A DNA stretch of 64,000 nt, from assembly GCF_018141425.1 (NCBI RefSeq), contig NZ_CP058561.1, forward strand, positions 1,178,001-1,242,000, in the 5' to 3' direction. Source of the DNA: Vallitalea guaymasensis (GTDB taxonomy: Bacteria; Bacillota; Clostridia; Lachnospirales; Vallitaleaceae). Position 1 is the stretch's first letter; the number at the start of each line of letters is the position of its first letter. Under the pieces are notes generated by a model. That model ran no database searches, was not told where the DNA came from, and was given only the letters and a program-made list of their open reading frames with translations. The position numbers and the translations under genes are program-made. Of the stretch, positions 19,285 to 28,092 are shown piece after piece.

Positions 19285-19313
19285 ATAATATCATAGTCTA
19301 ATATAAAAGTCAA
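19285..19313 (-). promoter_or_regulatory. Promoter of the pyr operon
   Basis: TTGACT (19308-19313) and TATTAT (19285-19290) are separated by exactly 17 bp on the minus strand. Transcription should start near 19278, giving a leader of about 295 nt before pyrC. Confidence 0.75.
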
Positions 19314-19367
19314 TATTTTTTATTGGAGTTTATCGGGTTTCAAACCATATCATCTATTGTATTAAAA

Positions 19368-19416
19368 AAGGGAGAGAAAGATTAACAGTAAGTATACGCA
19401 ACCCTTTAACTCCCTT
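19368..19416 (-). terminator. Terminator of the CBS-protein gene
   Basis: On the minus strand AAGGGAG-tt-AAAG pairs with CTTT-ct-CTCCCTT across a 2x2 internal loop, with a 23-nt loop, and is followed by TTTTTT. It lies about 55 bp after the CBS gene stop. Its right arm AACCCTTTAACTCCCTTACC resembles the arms of the E-family elements in the pyr operon. Confidence 0.7.
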
Positions 19417-19472
19417 ACCTCTAATAGTACAAGAAAAATTTTCAATTCATTATTCAGTATGAGTACTTTCTA

Positions 19473-19904
19473 TTATCTAAAAGTATTGTGATCATCTTCT
19501 GTAATATCATTCAATACTTCTCCAGCTTCATCTTCAAACGCTCTAGCCTGAGATAGATCTTTTAAAGAAATTATACCAACTACGTTCTTATCTTCTACAA
19601 CAGGAATTCTTTTTACTTGGTTATGTGACATTAGATCAGCTACATCTTTTACATTCATATCAGGTGTTGCAGTTATAACGTCTTTTGACATGATATCTTT
19701 ACACTTTGCATCTTGGGCATCAAGATCTTCTGCAATAGTTTTTAAGACGATATCTCTATCGGTTATTATTCCGACTAGCTCATCATTATCTTCTACTGGT
19801 ATTGACCCTACATCTTCATCTCTCATTTTTCTTGCAGCTTCTTTGATAGATGTATCTTCATTAACGGAAACTATATCAGATGTCATTATTTCTTTAGCTT
19901 TCAT
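19473..19904 (-). CDS. Tandem CBS-domain protein
   Basis: The 143-aa protein consists of two CBS domains and little else: MTSDIVSVNEDTSIKEAARKMRDEDVGSIPVEDNDELVGIITDRDIV, then MSKDVITATPDMNVKDVADLMSHNQVKRIPVVEDKNVVGIISLKDL. Such pairs bind adenosine nucleotides and usually sense energy state or regulate a partner protein. It follows two PII-like genes and an antiporter on the same strand but has a terminator between, so it probably has its own promoter. Function beyond ligand sensing is unknown. Confidence 0.88.
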   Translation of the reverse strand: MKAKEIMTSDIVSVNEDTSIKEAARKMRDEDVGSIPVEDNDELVGIITDRDIVLKTIAEDLDAQDAKCKDIMSKDVITATPDMNVKDVADLMSHNQVKRIPVVEDKNVVGIISLKDLSQARAFEDEAGEVLNDITEDDHNTFR

Positions 19905-19970
19905 ATATCTACACTCTCCTTCTTATAATCTACACATTTATTATTAGAAGAAAAGTAATATAATATACAC

Positions 19971-20013
19971 AAAAATCTCCAACTAAGCATGAATTACTTA
20001 ATCAGAGATTTTT
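19971..20013 (-). terminator. Terminator after the second PII-like gene
   Basis: AAAAATCTC (19971-19979) and GAGATTTTT (20005-20013) pair over 9 bp with an inner partly paired loop. The minus-strand T run follows directly after the stop codon at 20017. Confidence 0.65.
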
Positions 20014-20016
20014 CAA

Positions 20017-20370
20017 CTATATCCTTATACCATGACTCTTATAGATTGGAACAGTAAACATTATTCCTTTTCCTGTTTTATCACTATTCAAGTCAAGAAT
20101 TATTTCAATTTCATCCATTACACTTATTGCAGCTTCTTCAGTAGGAAGTGCAACAAATATAGTTTTATTATATTTTTTGTTATCAGGATTATTCATGTAA
20201 TTAAACATCTTAGACGATATTTTTGCATTACATCCTTCTATCGCTGATAATCCAAATGTATCTATAACGGTATATCTTGATATACCTAAGTCAGCCAACT
20301 TTTTCTTGACACTCTTGGATTTTTTCACATCATTAATAACTATAAAAAGAATATACTTACAGTTTAGCAT
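20017..20370 (-). CDS. PII-like protein, second copy
   Basis: This 117-aa protein shares its pattern with the adjacent upstream gene: a short beta strand YILFIVINDVKKS, a helix, LGISRYTVIDTFG, then NKTIFVALPTEEAAISVMDEIE and a final GIMFTVPIYKSHG. The beta-alpha-beta repeat with a central variable loop is the ferredoxin-like layout of PII-family signalling proteins, although the classical GlnB signature is absent. It lies 30 bp after its paralogue and downstream of a cation/proton antiporter. PII-like proteins often bind adenine nucleotides and gate neighbouring transporters, so control of that antiporter is a reasonable inference. Confidence 0.65.
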   Translation of the reverse strand: MLNCKYILFIVINDVKKSKSVKKKLADLGISRYTVIDTFGLSAIEGCNAKISSKMFNYMNNPDNKKYNKTIFVALPTEEAAISVMDEIEIILDLNSDKTGKGIMFTVPIYKSHGIRI

Positions 20371-20400
20371 ATATCATCCTCTTTTCTTAAATAGGATTTT

Positions 20401-20808
20401 TTAATAATATTCACTTTCGAATTCCTTAGCCATAACTTTTTTGTTCTCTCTACTTTCAATATGACGTTGTAATTCTCCGCCTCGCATATGAGTAACAGGT
20501 AATACAAACATAATACCTTTATTAGGTTTTTTCATATCTCCACCTATCACTCTTTCTATATGGTTCATCACTAGTTCTACCTGTTCTTCACGTTCAATAA
20601 CAGAAAAAACCGTTTTGTTATAATGAGTATCACCATCGATAGATTTCATGAAACCACCAATTACAGGTATATTATAGATATCTTTACTTATTGCTGTAGC
20701 ACCCATACTATCAATGACAGTCGCCCCTCTAATACCTAATTGCTTCATTTTAAATAAAACTTCAGGTAAATACTCAGGTTCATTTAATACAATAAACAAT
20801 ACGTACAC
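20401..20808 (-). CDS. PII-like protein, first copy
   Basis: This 135-aa protein opens MYVLFIVLNEPEYLPEVLFKMKQLGIRGATVIDSMG, continues with a loop region and NKTVFSVIEREEQVELVMNHIERVIG, and ends with a strand GIMFVLPVTHMRGG. The order of strands and helices and the GxxG(AT)xxDS segment fit the PII superfamily. A charged tail follows. It is paralogous to the next gene and lies 123 bp downstream of the antiporter, with a small hairpin in the gap. A heteromeric pair of PII-like sensors is possible. No enzymatic role is expected. Confidence 0.65.
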   Translation of the reverse strand: MYVLFIVLNEPEYLPEVLFKMKQLGIRGATVIDSMGATAISKDIYNIPVIGGFMKSIDGDTHYNKTVFSVIEREEQVELVMNHIERVIGGDMKKPNKGIMFVLPVTHMRGGELQRHIESRENKKVMAKEFESEYY

Positions 20809-20838
20809 ACTATCACTCCTTTATGTTTTATTATACAA

Positions 20839-20857
20839 AGTCCTTATTTTAAGGACT
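20839..20857 (-). terminator. Hairpin between antiporter and PII-like genes
   Basis: AGTCCTT and AAGGACT form a 7-bp perfect stem with a 5-nt loop, followed by TTTG on the minus strand. It is probably a partial terminator that lowers expression of the PII-like genes relative to the antiporter. Confidence 0.4.
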
Positions 20858-20931
20858 GTTACTAGTCAACGATTAGTTTAAATAATATTTATTTCTATTA
20901 TATGACATTCCCTATTTAAAATATCATTATA

Positions 20932-22167
20932 CTATTCACACTGTGATACTTCAACTGGTTTTTCACTTTTAAATAACATTTTTAGGAGAGGTGGTGTAAC
21001 GATTGTTGATATAACCACCAATAAAACTATACTTGTAAAAGTCTTATTCGTTATTATATTACTTCTCAGCCCTTGATTAGCAACAATCAACGCTACTTCT
21101 GCCCGGGCTATCATACCCACACCAATCTGTAATGATTGTCTTCCTTTAAATCCGGATAATCTTGCACCAAGACCACAACCTACTATTTTACCAAATATAG
21201 CGATTACTACTATCACTAGTGCATAACCTATATAATTAACAATATCACTTTTTATAACTGCACTCAGTCCAATACTTACAAAAAATATTGGTGTAAATAA
21301 TGCATAAGCAAATGATTGTATCTTACTGACAACACGATGTCTATATGGTGTTGTAGCAAGTGCTACACCTGCAAAATATGCTCCTGTAATTGCTGCTACA
21401 CTAAACATCTCAGCTAAATACGCAAAGACAAAACATAATATTATAGCAAATGTTACAATTCTATCTCTCCATACTGAGCCTTGAGCAAATTTGGTGATAC
21501 CCTTTGAGATGATTATACCTCCAATAACAGCTATAACAAAGAATGATATGATCTTTATCATTAGTTGTGTTACATTTGTATCTGCTGAAGGATTAACCAT
21601 ACCTGATACTACAGCTAATAAAATGATTCCTACAACGTCATCTATTATAGCAGCACCCAAGATAGAAATCCCTTGTTTACTTGCTAATTGTTTCATATCT
21701 CTAAGAACTGAAACAGAAATACTAACAGAAGTTGCTGTTAATATCGTACCTATATATAATGCAAACATTAATTGATGATGTGCATCTCCGTCTGGTAAAA
21801 AACCTTTGAAGAATAATAATGGAACCAGCGTTCCTAGACCCAACGGCAACAGTACACCACCCATTGCAATAATTGAAGCACCTTTTCCTGATGCCTTAAG
21901 TTCCTTTAAATCAGTTTCTAAACCAGCTAGAAACATTAAAAATACCACACCTATTTGTGATATGTCACGTATTAGTATATCTTCACCATCTACCAAATCA
22001 AAAACTGTCGGACCTATAATAATTCCTACTAGTATTTGTCCAAGAACTGGTGGCATTGATACTTTTGAAGCCAACCATCCGCCAACTGCAGCGGCTACTA
22101 ATAATATTGCCAGTTGTAATAAAAAATGATACTCTTGTGCATGTTGCATCATTGCTGAAAAATCCAT
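20932..22167 (-). CDS. CPA-type cation/proton antiporter (membrane domain only)
   Basis: The 411-aa protein has about twelve hydrophobic segments and the Na_H_Exchanger fold of the CPA2/KefB-NapA group. VSMPPVLGQILVGIIIGPTVF lies near the N-terminus. ISQIGVVFLMFLAGLETDL follows, then SVSVSVLRDM and ILGAAIIDDVVGIILLAVV, where the paired aspartates mark an electrogenic antiporter. It lacks the cytoplasmic RCK/TrkA-N domain present in KefB. AGGGGG precedes the ATG. Two PII-like genes follow on the same strand and may replace the missing regulatory domain. Transported ion (Na+ or K+) cannot be decided. Confidence 0.88.
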   Translation of the reverse strand: MDFSAMMQHAQEYHFLLQLAILLVAAAVGGWLASKVSMPPVLGQILVGIIIGPTVFDLVDGEDILIRDISQIGVVFLMFLAGLETDLKELKASGKGASIIAMGGVLLPLGLGTLVPLLFFKGFLPDGDAHHQLMFALYIGTILTATSVSISVSVLRDMKQLASKQGISILGAAIIDDVVGIILLAVVSGMVNPSADTNVTQLMIKIISFFVIAVIGGIIISKGITKFAQGSVWRDRIVTFAIILCFVFAYLAEMFSVAAITGAYFAGVALATTPYRHRVVSKIQSFAYALFTPIFFVSIGLSAVIKSDIVNYIGYALVIVVIAIFGKIVGCGLGARLSGFKGRQSLQIGVGMIARAEVALIVANQGLRSNIITNKTFTSIVLLVVISTIVTPPLLKMLFKSEKPVEVSQCE

Positions 22168-22547
22168 TTTTTATGCCCCCTAATATAAATTTAAAATAGC
22201 ACAAATTAGATTCTACTACTATTATGTGCAATATGCAATGGTAATAATGTCGAATATCACAATGTTTTTATCATATTTTTAGTAAAATATATCTATATTT
22301 CGGCTAATCTTATAACATGCATCATTATATGTAGTAAATGTGCATAATAAAATGAGTGTTTTAATACTCTAACAAATATATATCTAAATTATGTTATATA
22401 TAAACAAAACTGTCTCATAATATATTTTACAATTTCATCTTAGTAAAATAAATCCCTATGAGACAGTTCACATCATATAAAATCAGTCAAAGCAATACCT
22501 TATTTGATTCTACAAAAATCTCTATTTCGTTTTAAATACCAATCATA
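22168..22547. other. Non-coding gap between antiporter and prfA
   Basis: No gene is supported in these 380 bp. The left part should hold the antiporter promoter. The right part holds the prfA terminator listed separately. The rest is AT-rich without recognisable structure. Confidence 0.5.
22408..22468 (-). terminator. Nested-hairpin terminator of prfA
   Basis: AACTGTCTCATA and TATGAGACAGTT form a 12-bp outer stem. TATTTTAC and GTAAAATA form an inner stem. TTTTGTTT follows on the minus strand. The outer CTCATA/TATGAG and inner TTTAC/GTAAA parts recur in the hairpin at 36110-36182. Confidence 0.7.
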
Positions 22548-23621
22548 TTATACACTTGCAATATCTTTTAATTTCTGAGCTTGATCTGCTGTTATTAGAC
22601 TATCAACTACTTCTTCTATATCTCCATCAAGTATACTGTCCAGTCTATGCAATGTTAATTTGATTCTGTGATCAGTCACTCTACCTTGTGGGAAGTTGTA
22701 AGTACGTATTTTTTCACTTCTATCTCCTGTACCTACTTGACTTTTTCTGTTCTCAGCTAATTCTTTTTGCTGTTTTGCTTGTTCCATATCAAATAATCTG
22801 GAACGAAGTACTTTTAAAGCCTTATCTTTATTTTTCAGCTGAGATTTTTCATCTTGGCAACTAACTACTAAACCAGTTGGCAAGTGAGTAATTCTAACAG
22901 CAGAGTCAGTAGTATTGACACATTGCCCACCATTACCAGAGGCTCTGAATACATCTACTCTAATATCATTCATATTAATCTCAACAGCTACATCTTCAAC
23001 TTCAGGTAATACAGCTACCGTAACTGTAGAAGTATGGATTCTTCCTCCTGACTCAGTAACAGGAACTCTCTGAACACGATGCACTCCACTTTCATATTTT
23101 AATTTTGAATAGGCACCGTTACCAGTAATCATGCATACTACTTCTTTGAAACCACCAACGCCACATTCGTTGAAACTTATTAATTCAACTTTCCACCTAT
23201 TTCTTTCAGCATACCTTGAATACATACGAAATAGACTTCCAGCAAATAGAGCTGCTTCATCTCCACCAGCTCCACCTCTAATTTCAACAAAAACGTTTTT
23301 ATCGTCATTAGGATCTTTTGGCAATAATAAAATCTTTAGTTCTTCTTCTATCTGAACTAGTCTTTCCTTACTCTCGTTTAGTTCTTCTTTAGCCATTTCT
23401 TTCATTTCTGGATCTTCTTCCTCTTCCAGAATAGCTAAACTATCTTCTAAATTAATCTTAGTGTTTTTGTATTCTTTATACTTATCAACTATTGGTAATA
23501 GATCACTATGCTCTTTCATAAGCTTACGCCATCTATCTTGTTGACTAATAATATCTGGATCATTTATCATCTCAGATATCTCTTCAAATTTACTTACAAT
23601 ACCGTCTAATTTACCAAACAT
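22548..23621 (-). CDS. prfA: Peptide chain release factor 1
   Basis: RF1 releases the nascent chain at UAA and UAG stop codons. The 357-aa protein has the usual length, a PVT tripeptide in [16 protein letters not shown] for stop-codon reading (PxT is typical of RF1), and the peptidyl-hydrolysis GGQ motif in GNGGQCVN near residue 230. The Gln in GGQ is methylated by PrmC, encoded directly upstream on the same strand. A 98-bp gap separates the two. Confidence 0.97.
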   Translation of the reverse strand: MFGKLDGIVSKFEEISEMINDPDIISQQDRWRKLMKEHSDLLPIVDKYKEYKNTKINLEDSLAILEEEEDPEMKEMAKEELNESKERLVQIEEELKILLLPKDPNDDKNVFVEIRGGAGGDEAALFAGSLFRMYSRYAERNRWKVELISFNECGVGGFKEVVCMITGNGAYSKLKYESGVHRVQRVPVTESGGRIHTSTVTVAVLPEVEDVAVEINMNDIRVDVFRASGNGGQCVNTTDSAVRITHLPTGLVVSCQDEKSQLKNKDKALKVLRSRLFDMEQAKQQKELAENRKSQVGTGDRSEKIRTYNFPQGRVTDHRIKLTLHRLDSILDGDIEEVVDSLITADQAQKLKDIASV

Positions 23622-23719
23622 AACTACACCTCTCTATATTGTTAGGGAATTTATAATTATGAAATTACCTCAATAAAAGCGACTAAGCCGCTTCATTCTC
23701 ACAGAGAATATCTTATCCC

Positions 23720-24577
23720 TTATTTATTATATGCACCAGCTACAACTCTATCAATTCCAGCTAGATCTTTGTAGATTTTGATATCCGTGTATCCTAATGC
23801 ATTTAGAATCTTCTTAACGTCATCACTTTGGTCATGTCCTACTTCATATAAAATATAGCTCCTTTTTTTTGTTCTGTTTTTAACCTCTTTGGAGATTTCC
23901 CTATAAAAATATAGTCCGTCTTCTCCTCCATCTAAGGCTCCTATAGGTTCATGTTCTTTCACCTCAATCATCAATTCATCTATATCGTTACTTCTAATAT
24001 AAGGTGGATTGGATATAAAAAGTTGAAAGTCATGATTTTCTTCTATATCTTCAAATAAGTTGCTTCTGACAAATTGTATCTTGTCAGCAACATTATTAAT
24101 GATTGCATTTTCTTTAGCAATTTTAAGGGCTTCCTCTGATATATCCACAGTAGTAGCTTTTACATCATTACAATTATAACATATGCTTATTGGAATACAA
24201 CCAGTACCTGTACCAATCTCTAGTATATTGGTTATATTGTTTTCCTTGATGTATTTGATTGCTTCTAATACAAGTATTTCAGTATCTTGTCTTGGAATCA
24301 GCACATTCTCGTTTACTTTAAATGTCAACCCCATAAATTCTTGGTATCCAATTATATATTGAAGGGGTTTACCCTTAGCTCTCTCTGCTATAAGATTAAT
24401 ATACATATTATATTTTTCTTCTGCCATTAATTCATTACCGTTAATAATAATATATACTTTATCAACTCCAAGTACATGTTCCAGTAATAAATCAGCGTCT
24501 AATCTAGCATCAGTAATGTTATTACTTGATAAAGTCTTAATTCCATCATCCAATGCGTTCCTTATGGTCTTCTTCAT
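23720..24577 (-). CDS. prmC: Release factor glutamine methyltransferase
   Basis: PrmC methylates the GGQ glutamine of release factors using S-adenosylmethionine. The 285-aa protein has the N-terminal RF-binding domain (DADLLLEHVLGVDKV), the SAM motif ILEIGTGTGCIPISI, and the catalytic NPPY in FISNPPYIRSND near residue 190. The gene overlaps the preceding DUF1385 gene by 32 bp and lacks a strong ribosome site of its own, so it is probably translated by coupling. Downstream is prfA, its substrate. Confidence 0.95.
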   Translation of the reverse strand: MKKTIRNALDDGIKTLSSNNITDARLDADLLLEHVLGVDKVYIIINGNELMAEEKYNMYINLIAERAKGKPLQYIIGYQEFMGLTFKVNENVLIPRQDTEILVLEAIKYIKENNITNILEIGTGTGCIPISICYNCNDVKATTVDISEEALKIAKENAIINNVADKIQFVRSNLFEDIEENHDFQLFISNPPYIRSNDIDELMIEVKEHEPIGALDGGEDGLYFYREISKEVKNRTKKRSYILYEVGHDQSDDVKKILNALGYTDIKIYKDLAGIDRVVAGAYNK

Positions 24578-25484
24578 CGTTAACTAAGACCCCTTTCAAT
24601 GAAGCAATTGCAACTTCTATCTGTGAACCATCTGGTTCTCTTGTTGTTAATCTTTGTAACCATAATCCAGGTTTTGCAATAACAGCTGCAAGTTTTGATT
24701 CTGATCTGCCTAACCATTTTATAATTTCATATGACAATCCAGCTATTAATGGTAAGCATAATAATCTTACAGCGAACCTCAACCAAAATGTCCTAACATC
24801 AATAATCATTAATACTAGTATACTCATAAGAACTACAATAAGCAAGAAGTTTGTCCCGCATCTCTTATGGTATCTTGAATGTTTCTTGATATTTTCAACA
24901 GTAAGTTCTTCTTCGTGTTCTAGACAATTTATAGATTTATGTTCTGCTCCGTGATATTGAAAAACTCTTTGTATATCTTTCATCAATGAAATTATTTTAA
25001 GATATACAAGGAATATAACAACTCTTATTACTCCGTCCACCAAATTGATTAAACTCTCATTTGGTAATTTATCCTTGACTAATTGAGAAAGTCCTAAAGG
25101 TAATAACACAAATAATCCTATTGCCAATATAATTGACAATACAACAGAAAAACCTACTACAACTTTATCTAATTTGTCTCCAAATACTTTAGTCAAAAAT
25201 CTGTCGAATTTACCTGGTTCTTTTTCTTTCTCGTCTTCTACTTCAAAAAACTCAGCTGAATAAGTAAGAATCTTCATACCTATAATTAATGATTCCACAA
25301 ATGCTAACATACCTCTGAATATGGGTAGCTTAAAAAGTTTTACCTTCTCGGAAAAACTTGTATATTCTCTTTTATCAATTATTATCTCTTTATCTGGTTT
25401 TCTGACAGCAACCGCATAGGTGTTTTTGTTTTTCATCATAACACCTTCGATAACAGCTTGACCTCCTATATCTACTGGTTTCAA
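24546..25484 (-). CDS. DUF1385 family membrane protein
   Basis: The 312-aa protein starts with the family signature VDIGGQAVIEGVMMKNKNTYAVAVRKPD. It has several membrane segments (about residues 100-175 and 205-250) and the conserved FQYHGAEHKSINCLEHEEELTVENIKKHSRYHKRCGTNFL. The clustered His and Cys residues suggest metal binding. Genes of this family sit between rpmE and prmC in many Firmicutes, as here. The molecular role is unknown. It overlaps prmC by 32 bp. Confidence 0.9.
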   Translation of the reverse strand: MKPVDIGGQAVIEGVMMKNKNTYAVAVRKPDKEIIIDKREYTSFSEKVKLFKLPIFRGMLAFVESLIIGMKILTYSAEFFEVEDEKEKEPGKFDRFLTKVFGDKLDKVVVGFSVVLSIILAIGLFVLLPLGLSQLVKDKLPNESLINLVDGVIRVVIFLVYLKIISLMKDIQRVFQYHGAEHKSINCLEHEEELTVENIKKHSRYHKRCGTNFLLIVVLMSILVLMIIDVRTFWLRFAVRLLCLPLIAGLSYEIIKWLGRSESKLAAVIAKPGLWLQRLTTREPDGSQIEVAIASLKGVLVNDEEDHKERIG

Positions 25485-25598
25485 TTATATCACTTCCATA
25501 TTATATTATTTTTTAAACTTATTAAATTATAACATGTTATCTTTTTTTTATCTACCTATTTAATTTTGTGAAAAATTGTATATAGTATAAGATAAAAA

Positions 25599-25621
25599 AA
25601 GTTGAGGATAATCCTCAACTT
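25599..25621 (-). terminator. Terminator of rpmE
   Basis: AAGTTGAGGAT and ATCCTCAACTT form an 11-bp perfect stem with a single-base loop, followed by a run of T on the minus strand, 10 bp after the rpmE stop. DUF1385 therefore probably has its own promoter. Confidence 0.8.
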
Positions 25622-25630
25622 CTTAGCTAA

Positions 25631-25843
25631 TTAGTTATTTTCTTGGTTCATACCATATTTACGGTTGAACTTATCTATACGTCCACGAGCAGAAACTGCT
25701 TTTTGAGTTCCAGTATAAAATGGGTGACACTTTGAACAAATTTCAACGTGAATGCTTTCTTCTGTTGAACCTGTAACAAACTCGTTACCGCAGTTACATT
25801 TTACTTTAGCTTGATGATATTTTGGATGAATTGCTTCCTTCAT
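25631..25843 (-). CDS. rpmE: 50S ribosomal protein L31
   Basis: The protein is 70 aa from ATG 25843, where GAGGTG lies upstream; a longer TTG-initiated frame is unlikely. [33 protein letters not shown] and [10 protein letters not shown] are diagnostic of bL31. Four cysteines (CNC and CSKC) make it the zinc-binding form. It lies 143 bp downstream of rho, the usual Firmicute order. Confidence 0.96.
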   Translation of the reverse strand: MKEAIHPKYHQAKVKCNCGNEFVTGSTEESIHVEICSKCHPFYTGTQKAVSARGRIDKFNRKYGMNQENN

Positions 25844-25986
25844 TTGTTTCACCTCTTTCAAATATTAAACTTAATATTATATGCCGACATAGGTCGAACT
25901 TATATTTTAAAACAGCTTTTATATTATAACACATGAAATAACACTATGCAATACTTTTCATGGACTGAATTAAATAGTTTTATTAT

Positions 25987-27624
25987 TTATCTATATTTAT
26001 CTAGTAGATTATTGTTGATTGTATTAAAGAAATCCGTGTTATTCTTAGATTTAACAAAAACTTTTAGTATACTCTCAGTAACCTCGTCTGAACGCATATT
26101 ACTGCTTGCTTTCCTTAATCTATAAATAGCTTCCATCTCTTCTTTTGTATATAGTAGATCATCTCTTCTTGTACCAGATTTGGCAATATCAATAGCTGGG
26201 AATATTCTTTTTTCAGATAGTTTTCTATCAAGAACCAACTCCATATTACCTGTTCCTTTAAACTCTTCAAATACTACTTCGTCCATCTTACTTCCTGTTT
26301 CAACAAGTGCTGTAGCAAGTATTGTAAGACTTCCTCCTTCTTCGATATTTCTAGCTGCACCAAAGAATTTTTTAGGCATATGAAGCGCTGCTGGATCAAG
26401 ACCTCCAGATAAAGTTCTTCCACTAGGTGGAATAGTTAAGTTATAAGCTCTTGCCAATCTTGTTATACTGTCAAGCAATATATATAGATCTTTCTTCTGC
26501 TCAACCATTCTCTTGGCTCTTGCCAACACCATTTCAGAAACTCTTTTATGATGTTCAGGCAGTTCATCAAAAGTAGAATATATAACCTCTACATTGTCAC
26601 CATTGATAGAACGTCTTATATCTGTTACTTCTTCGGGTCTTTCATCAATTAATAAAACTATAAGATGAGAATCAGGATGATTTTTTGTTATGGCATTGGC
26701 AATTTTTTTAAGCAATGTTGTCTTACCTGCTTTTGGAGGTGCCACAATCATACCCCTTTGCCCTTTACCAATAGGCGCAACAAAATCAATTAGTCTGGTT
26801 GAATATTCTGAAGAGATTGTTTCAAGACGAACCCTTTCATCAGGGAAAATAGGTGTTAAGTCTTCAAAATTAGGTCTTTTAGCCGCATTGGCAGGTGAAT
26901 CGCCATTTACAGACTGGACATATAGTAATGCTCTAAATTTCTCATTTTCTTTTGGTACTCTTATATTACCAATTATTAAATCTCCAGTCTTTAAATTAAA
27001 TCTTCTAATTTGTGATGGTGACACATAAACATCATCTTCACCTGGTAGATAATTAGCACATCTAATAAAACCGAATCCATCTGGTAATACTTCCAATACT
27101 CCGTAAGCTATTTCTCCGCTATTTAAATCTTGGAAATCTGAAGGTACAGTTTTAGCTGGTTTATCTCTATGTACTTCTTTTTTGATTTCCTTGTTATTTT
27201 CATTAGATTCTTTATTTATAACTTTTTGAACTTCTTTTCTATCTTCTATTTTATATTGCTGTTTTTTATAATCTGTTTTCTTAGGAACAATTTTCTCTTT
27301 ATTAATGGTTTTTTCTGCTTTTTGTTCTATCTTCGGCTCTTCTTTTTGTTCCACTTTTTCGAGTTTTGGCTGCGGTTTCTTTACTAGTTTCTTTTTTGTT
27401 TTAGGTTGTGATTTTTCTTTTTGTTCTGGTTCTGTTTTTTGTGGCTTTTCTTGTTCCATATTTTGTTCTAGTTTTTCTTCTTCTTTCCCTTGTTGTTTAG
27501 CTTCAACTTCCGTAAGAATTTGCACAAGCTCTGCTTTCTTGAATGTTGTAACACTTCTAATGCCAATTTCTTTTGCTTTCTTGCGAAGCTCAGCTAAAGT
27601 GAATTTTTTGAAATCTGTACTCAT
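25987..27624 (-). CDS. rho: Transcription termination factor Rho with low-complexity insert
   Basis: Rho is a hexameric RNA-DNA helicase that ends transcription. The 545-aa protein has an N-terminal Rho_N helix bundle ([18 protein letters not shown]). A Lys/Glu/Gln-rich disordered insert at about 45-155 follows, then the RNA-binding cold-shock-like domain ([14 protein letters not shown]), then the RecA-type ATPase with Walker [14 protein letters not shown] near residue 296 and the Q/R-loop region. The insert makes it about 120 residues longer than E. coli Rho. GGGGTG precedes the ATG. It begins the rho-rpmE-DUF1385-prmC-prfA series. Confidence 0.97.
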   Translation of the reverse strand: MSTDFKKFTLAELRKKAKEIGIRSVTTFKKAELVQILTEVEAKQQGKEEEKLEQNMEQEKPQKTEPEQKEKSQPKTKKKLVKKPQPKLEKVEQKEEPKIEQKAEKTINKEKIVPKKTDYKKQQYKIEDRKEVQKVINKESNENNKEIKKEVHRDKPAKTVPSDFQDLNSGEIAYGVLEVLPDGFGFIRCANYLPGEDDVYVSPSQIRRFNLKTGDLIIGNIRVPKENEKFRALLYVQSVNGDSPANAAKRPNFEDLTPIFPDERVRLETISSEYSTRLIDFVAPIGKGQRGMIVAPPKAGKTTLLKKIANAITKNHPDSHLIVLLIDERPEEVTDIRRSINGDNVEVIYSTFDELPEHHKRVSEMVLARAKRMVEQKKDLYILLDSITRLARAYNLTIPPSGRTLSGGLDPAALHMPKKFFGAARNIEEGGSLTILATALVETGSKMDEVVFEEFKGTGNMELVLDRKLSEKRIFPAIDIAKSGTRRDDLLYTKEEMEAIYRLRKASSNMRSDEVTESILKVFVKSKNNTDFFNTINNNLLDKYR

Positions 27625-28092
27625 TAGAGCACCCCTTTCGTTTTTAATTAATTATTACTCCAACCGAAACTATGTAAATATTATATCAAATATGTTATAT
27701 TAGTTAGACTTAATTTATTAATAAAAATTTTCCAATATAAATATATACCAAAGTTTGTCCCATGATGATTATTAACAATATAATAATAAACCATCTATTA
27801 ATTAAATCAGTTACTATCTAATTATTTAATATATAAAACACATTTTATATTGGGATTAATAATGATAAGTCATATGAAATATAAATTGGATATGCTTATA
27901 TTGAACTTATTTTATATAAATAATGTAATTCAATATAATGTCTTAGTCTTAGCAATGTTAATAGTCTATATACCCTTTATTAGTATATCTGTTGTTTTCT
28001 TATATTTTATTAAGCAATTTAATACATTATATATATTATACCATAAAAAAGTGAATTAACACTTTTTTATGGTAAATTTTTTATTTTTTTTA
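27625..28092. other. Non-coding gap upstream of rho
   Basis: Very AT-rich DNA that should contain the rho promoter. A 69-codon hydrophobic reading frame on the plus strand (27850-28059) has no convincing ribosome site, and its end runs into a terminator stem. I do not call it a gene. Confidence 0.4.
28039..28074. terminator. Bidirectional terminator next to fba
   Basis: TACCATAAAAAAGTG and CACTTTTTTATGGTA form a 15-bp perfect stem with a 6-nt loop, 19 bp after the fba stop. T-rich sequence follows on the plus strand as well. Confidence 0.75.

Noticed and set aside
18983-19313. T-box leader upstream of pyrC
   Set aside because: No T-box antiterminator sequence (TGGNACCGCG) or specifier stem is recognisable, and the PyrR-like loop explains the region better.
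27305-27703. 132-codon Cys/Ser/Phe-rich frame opposite rho
   Set aside because: It is the complement of the Lys/Glu-rich repeat part of rho and has no ribosome site.
27850-28059. 69-codon hydrophobic reading frame on the plus strand
   Set aside because: It lacks a ribosome site, its end runs through a terminator stem, and the composition is that of AT-rich non-coding DNA.
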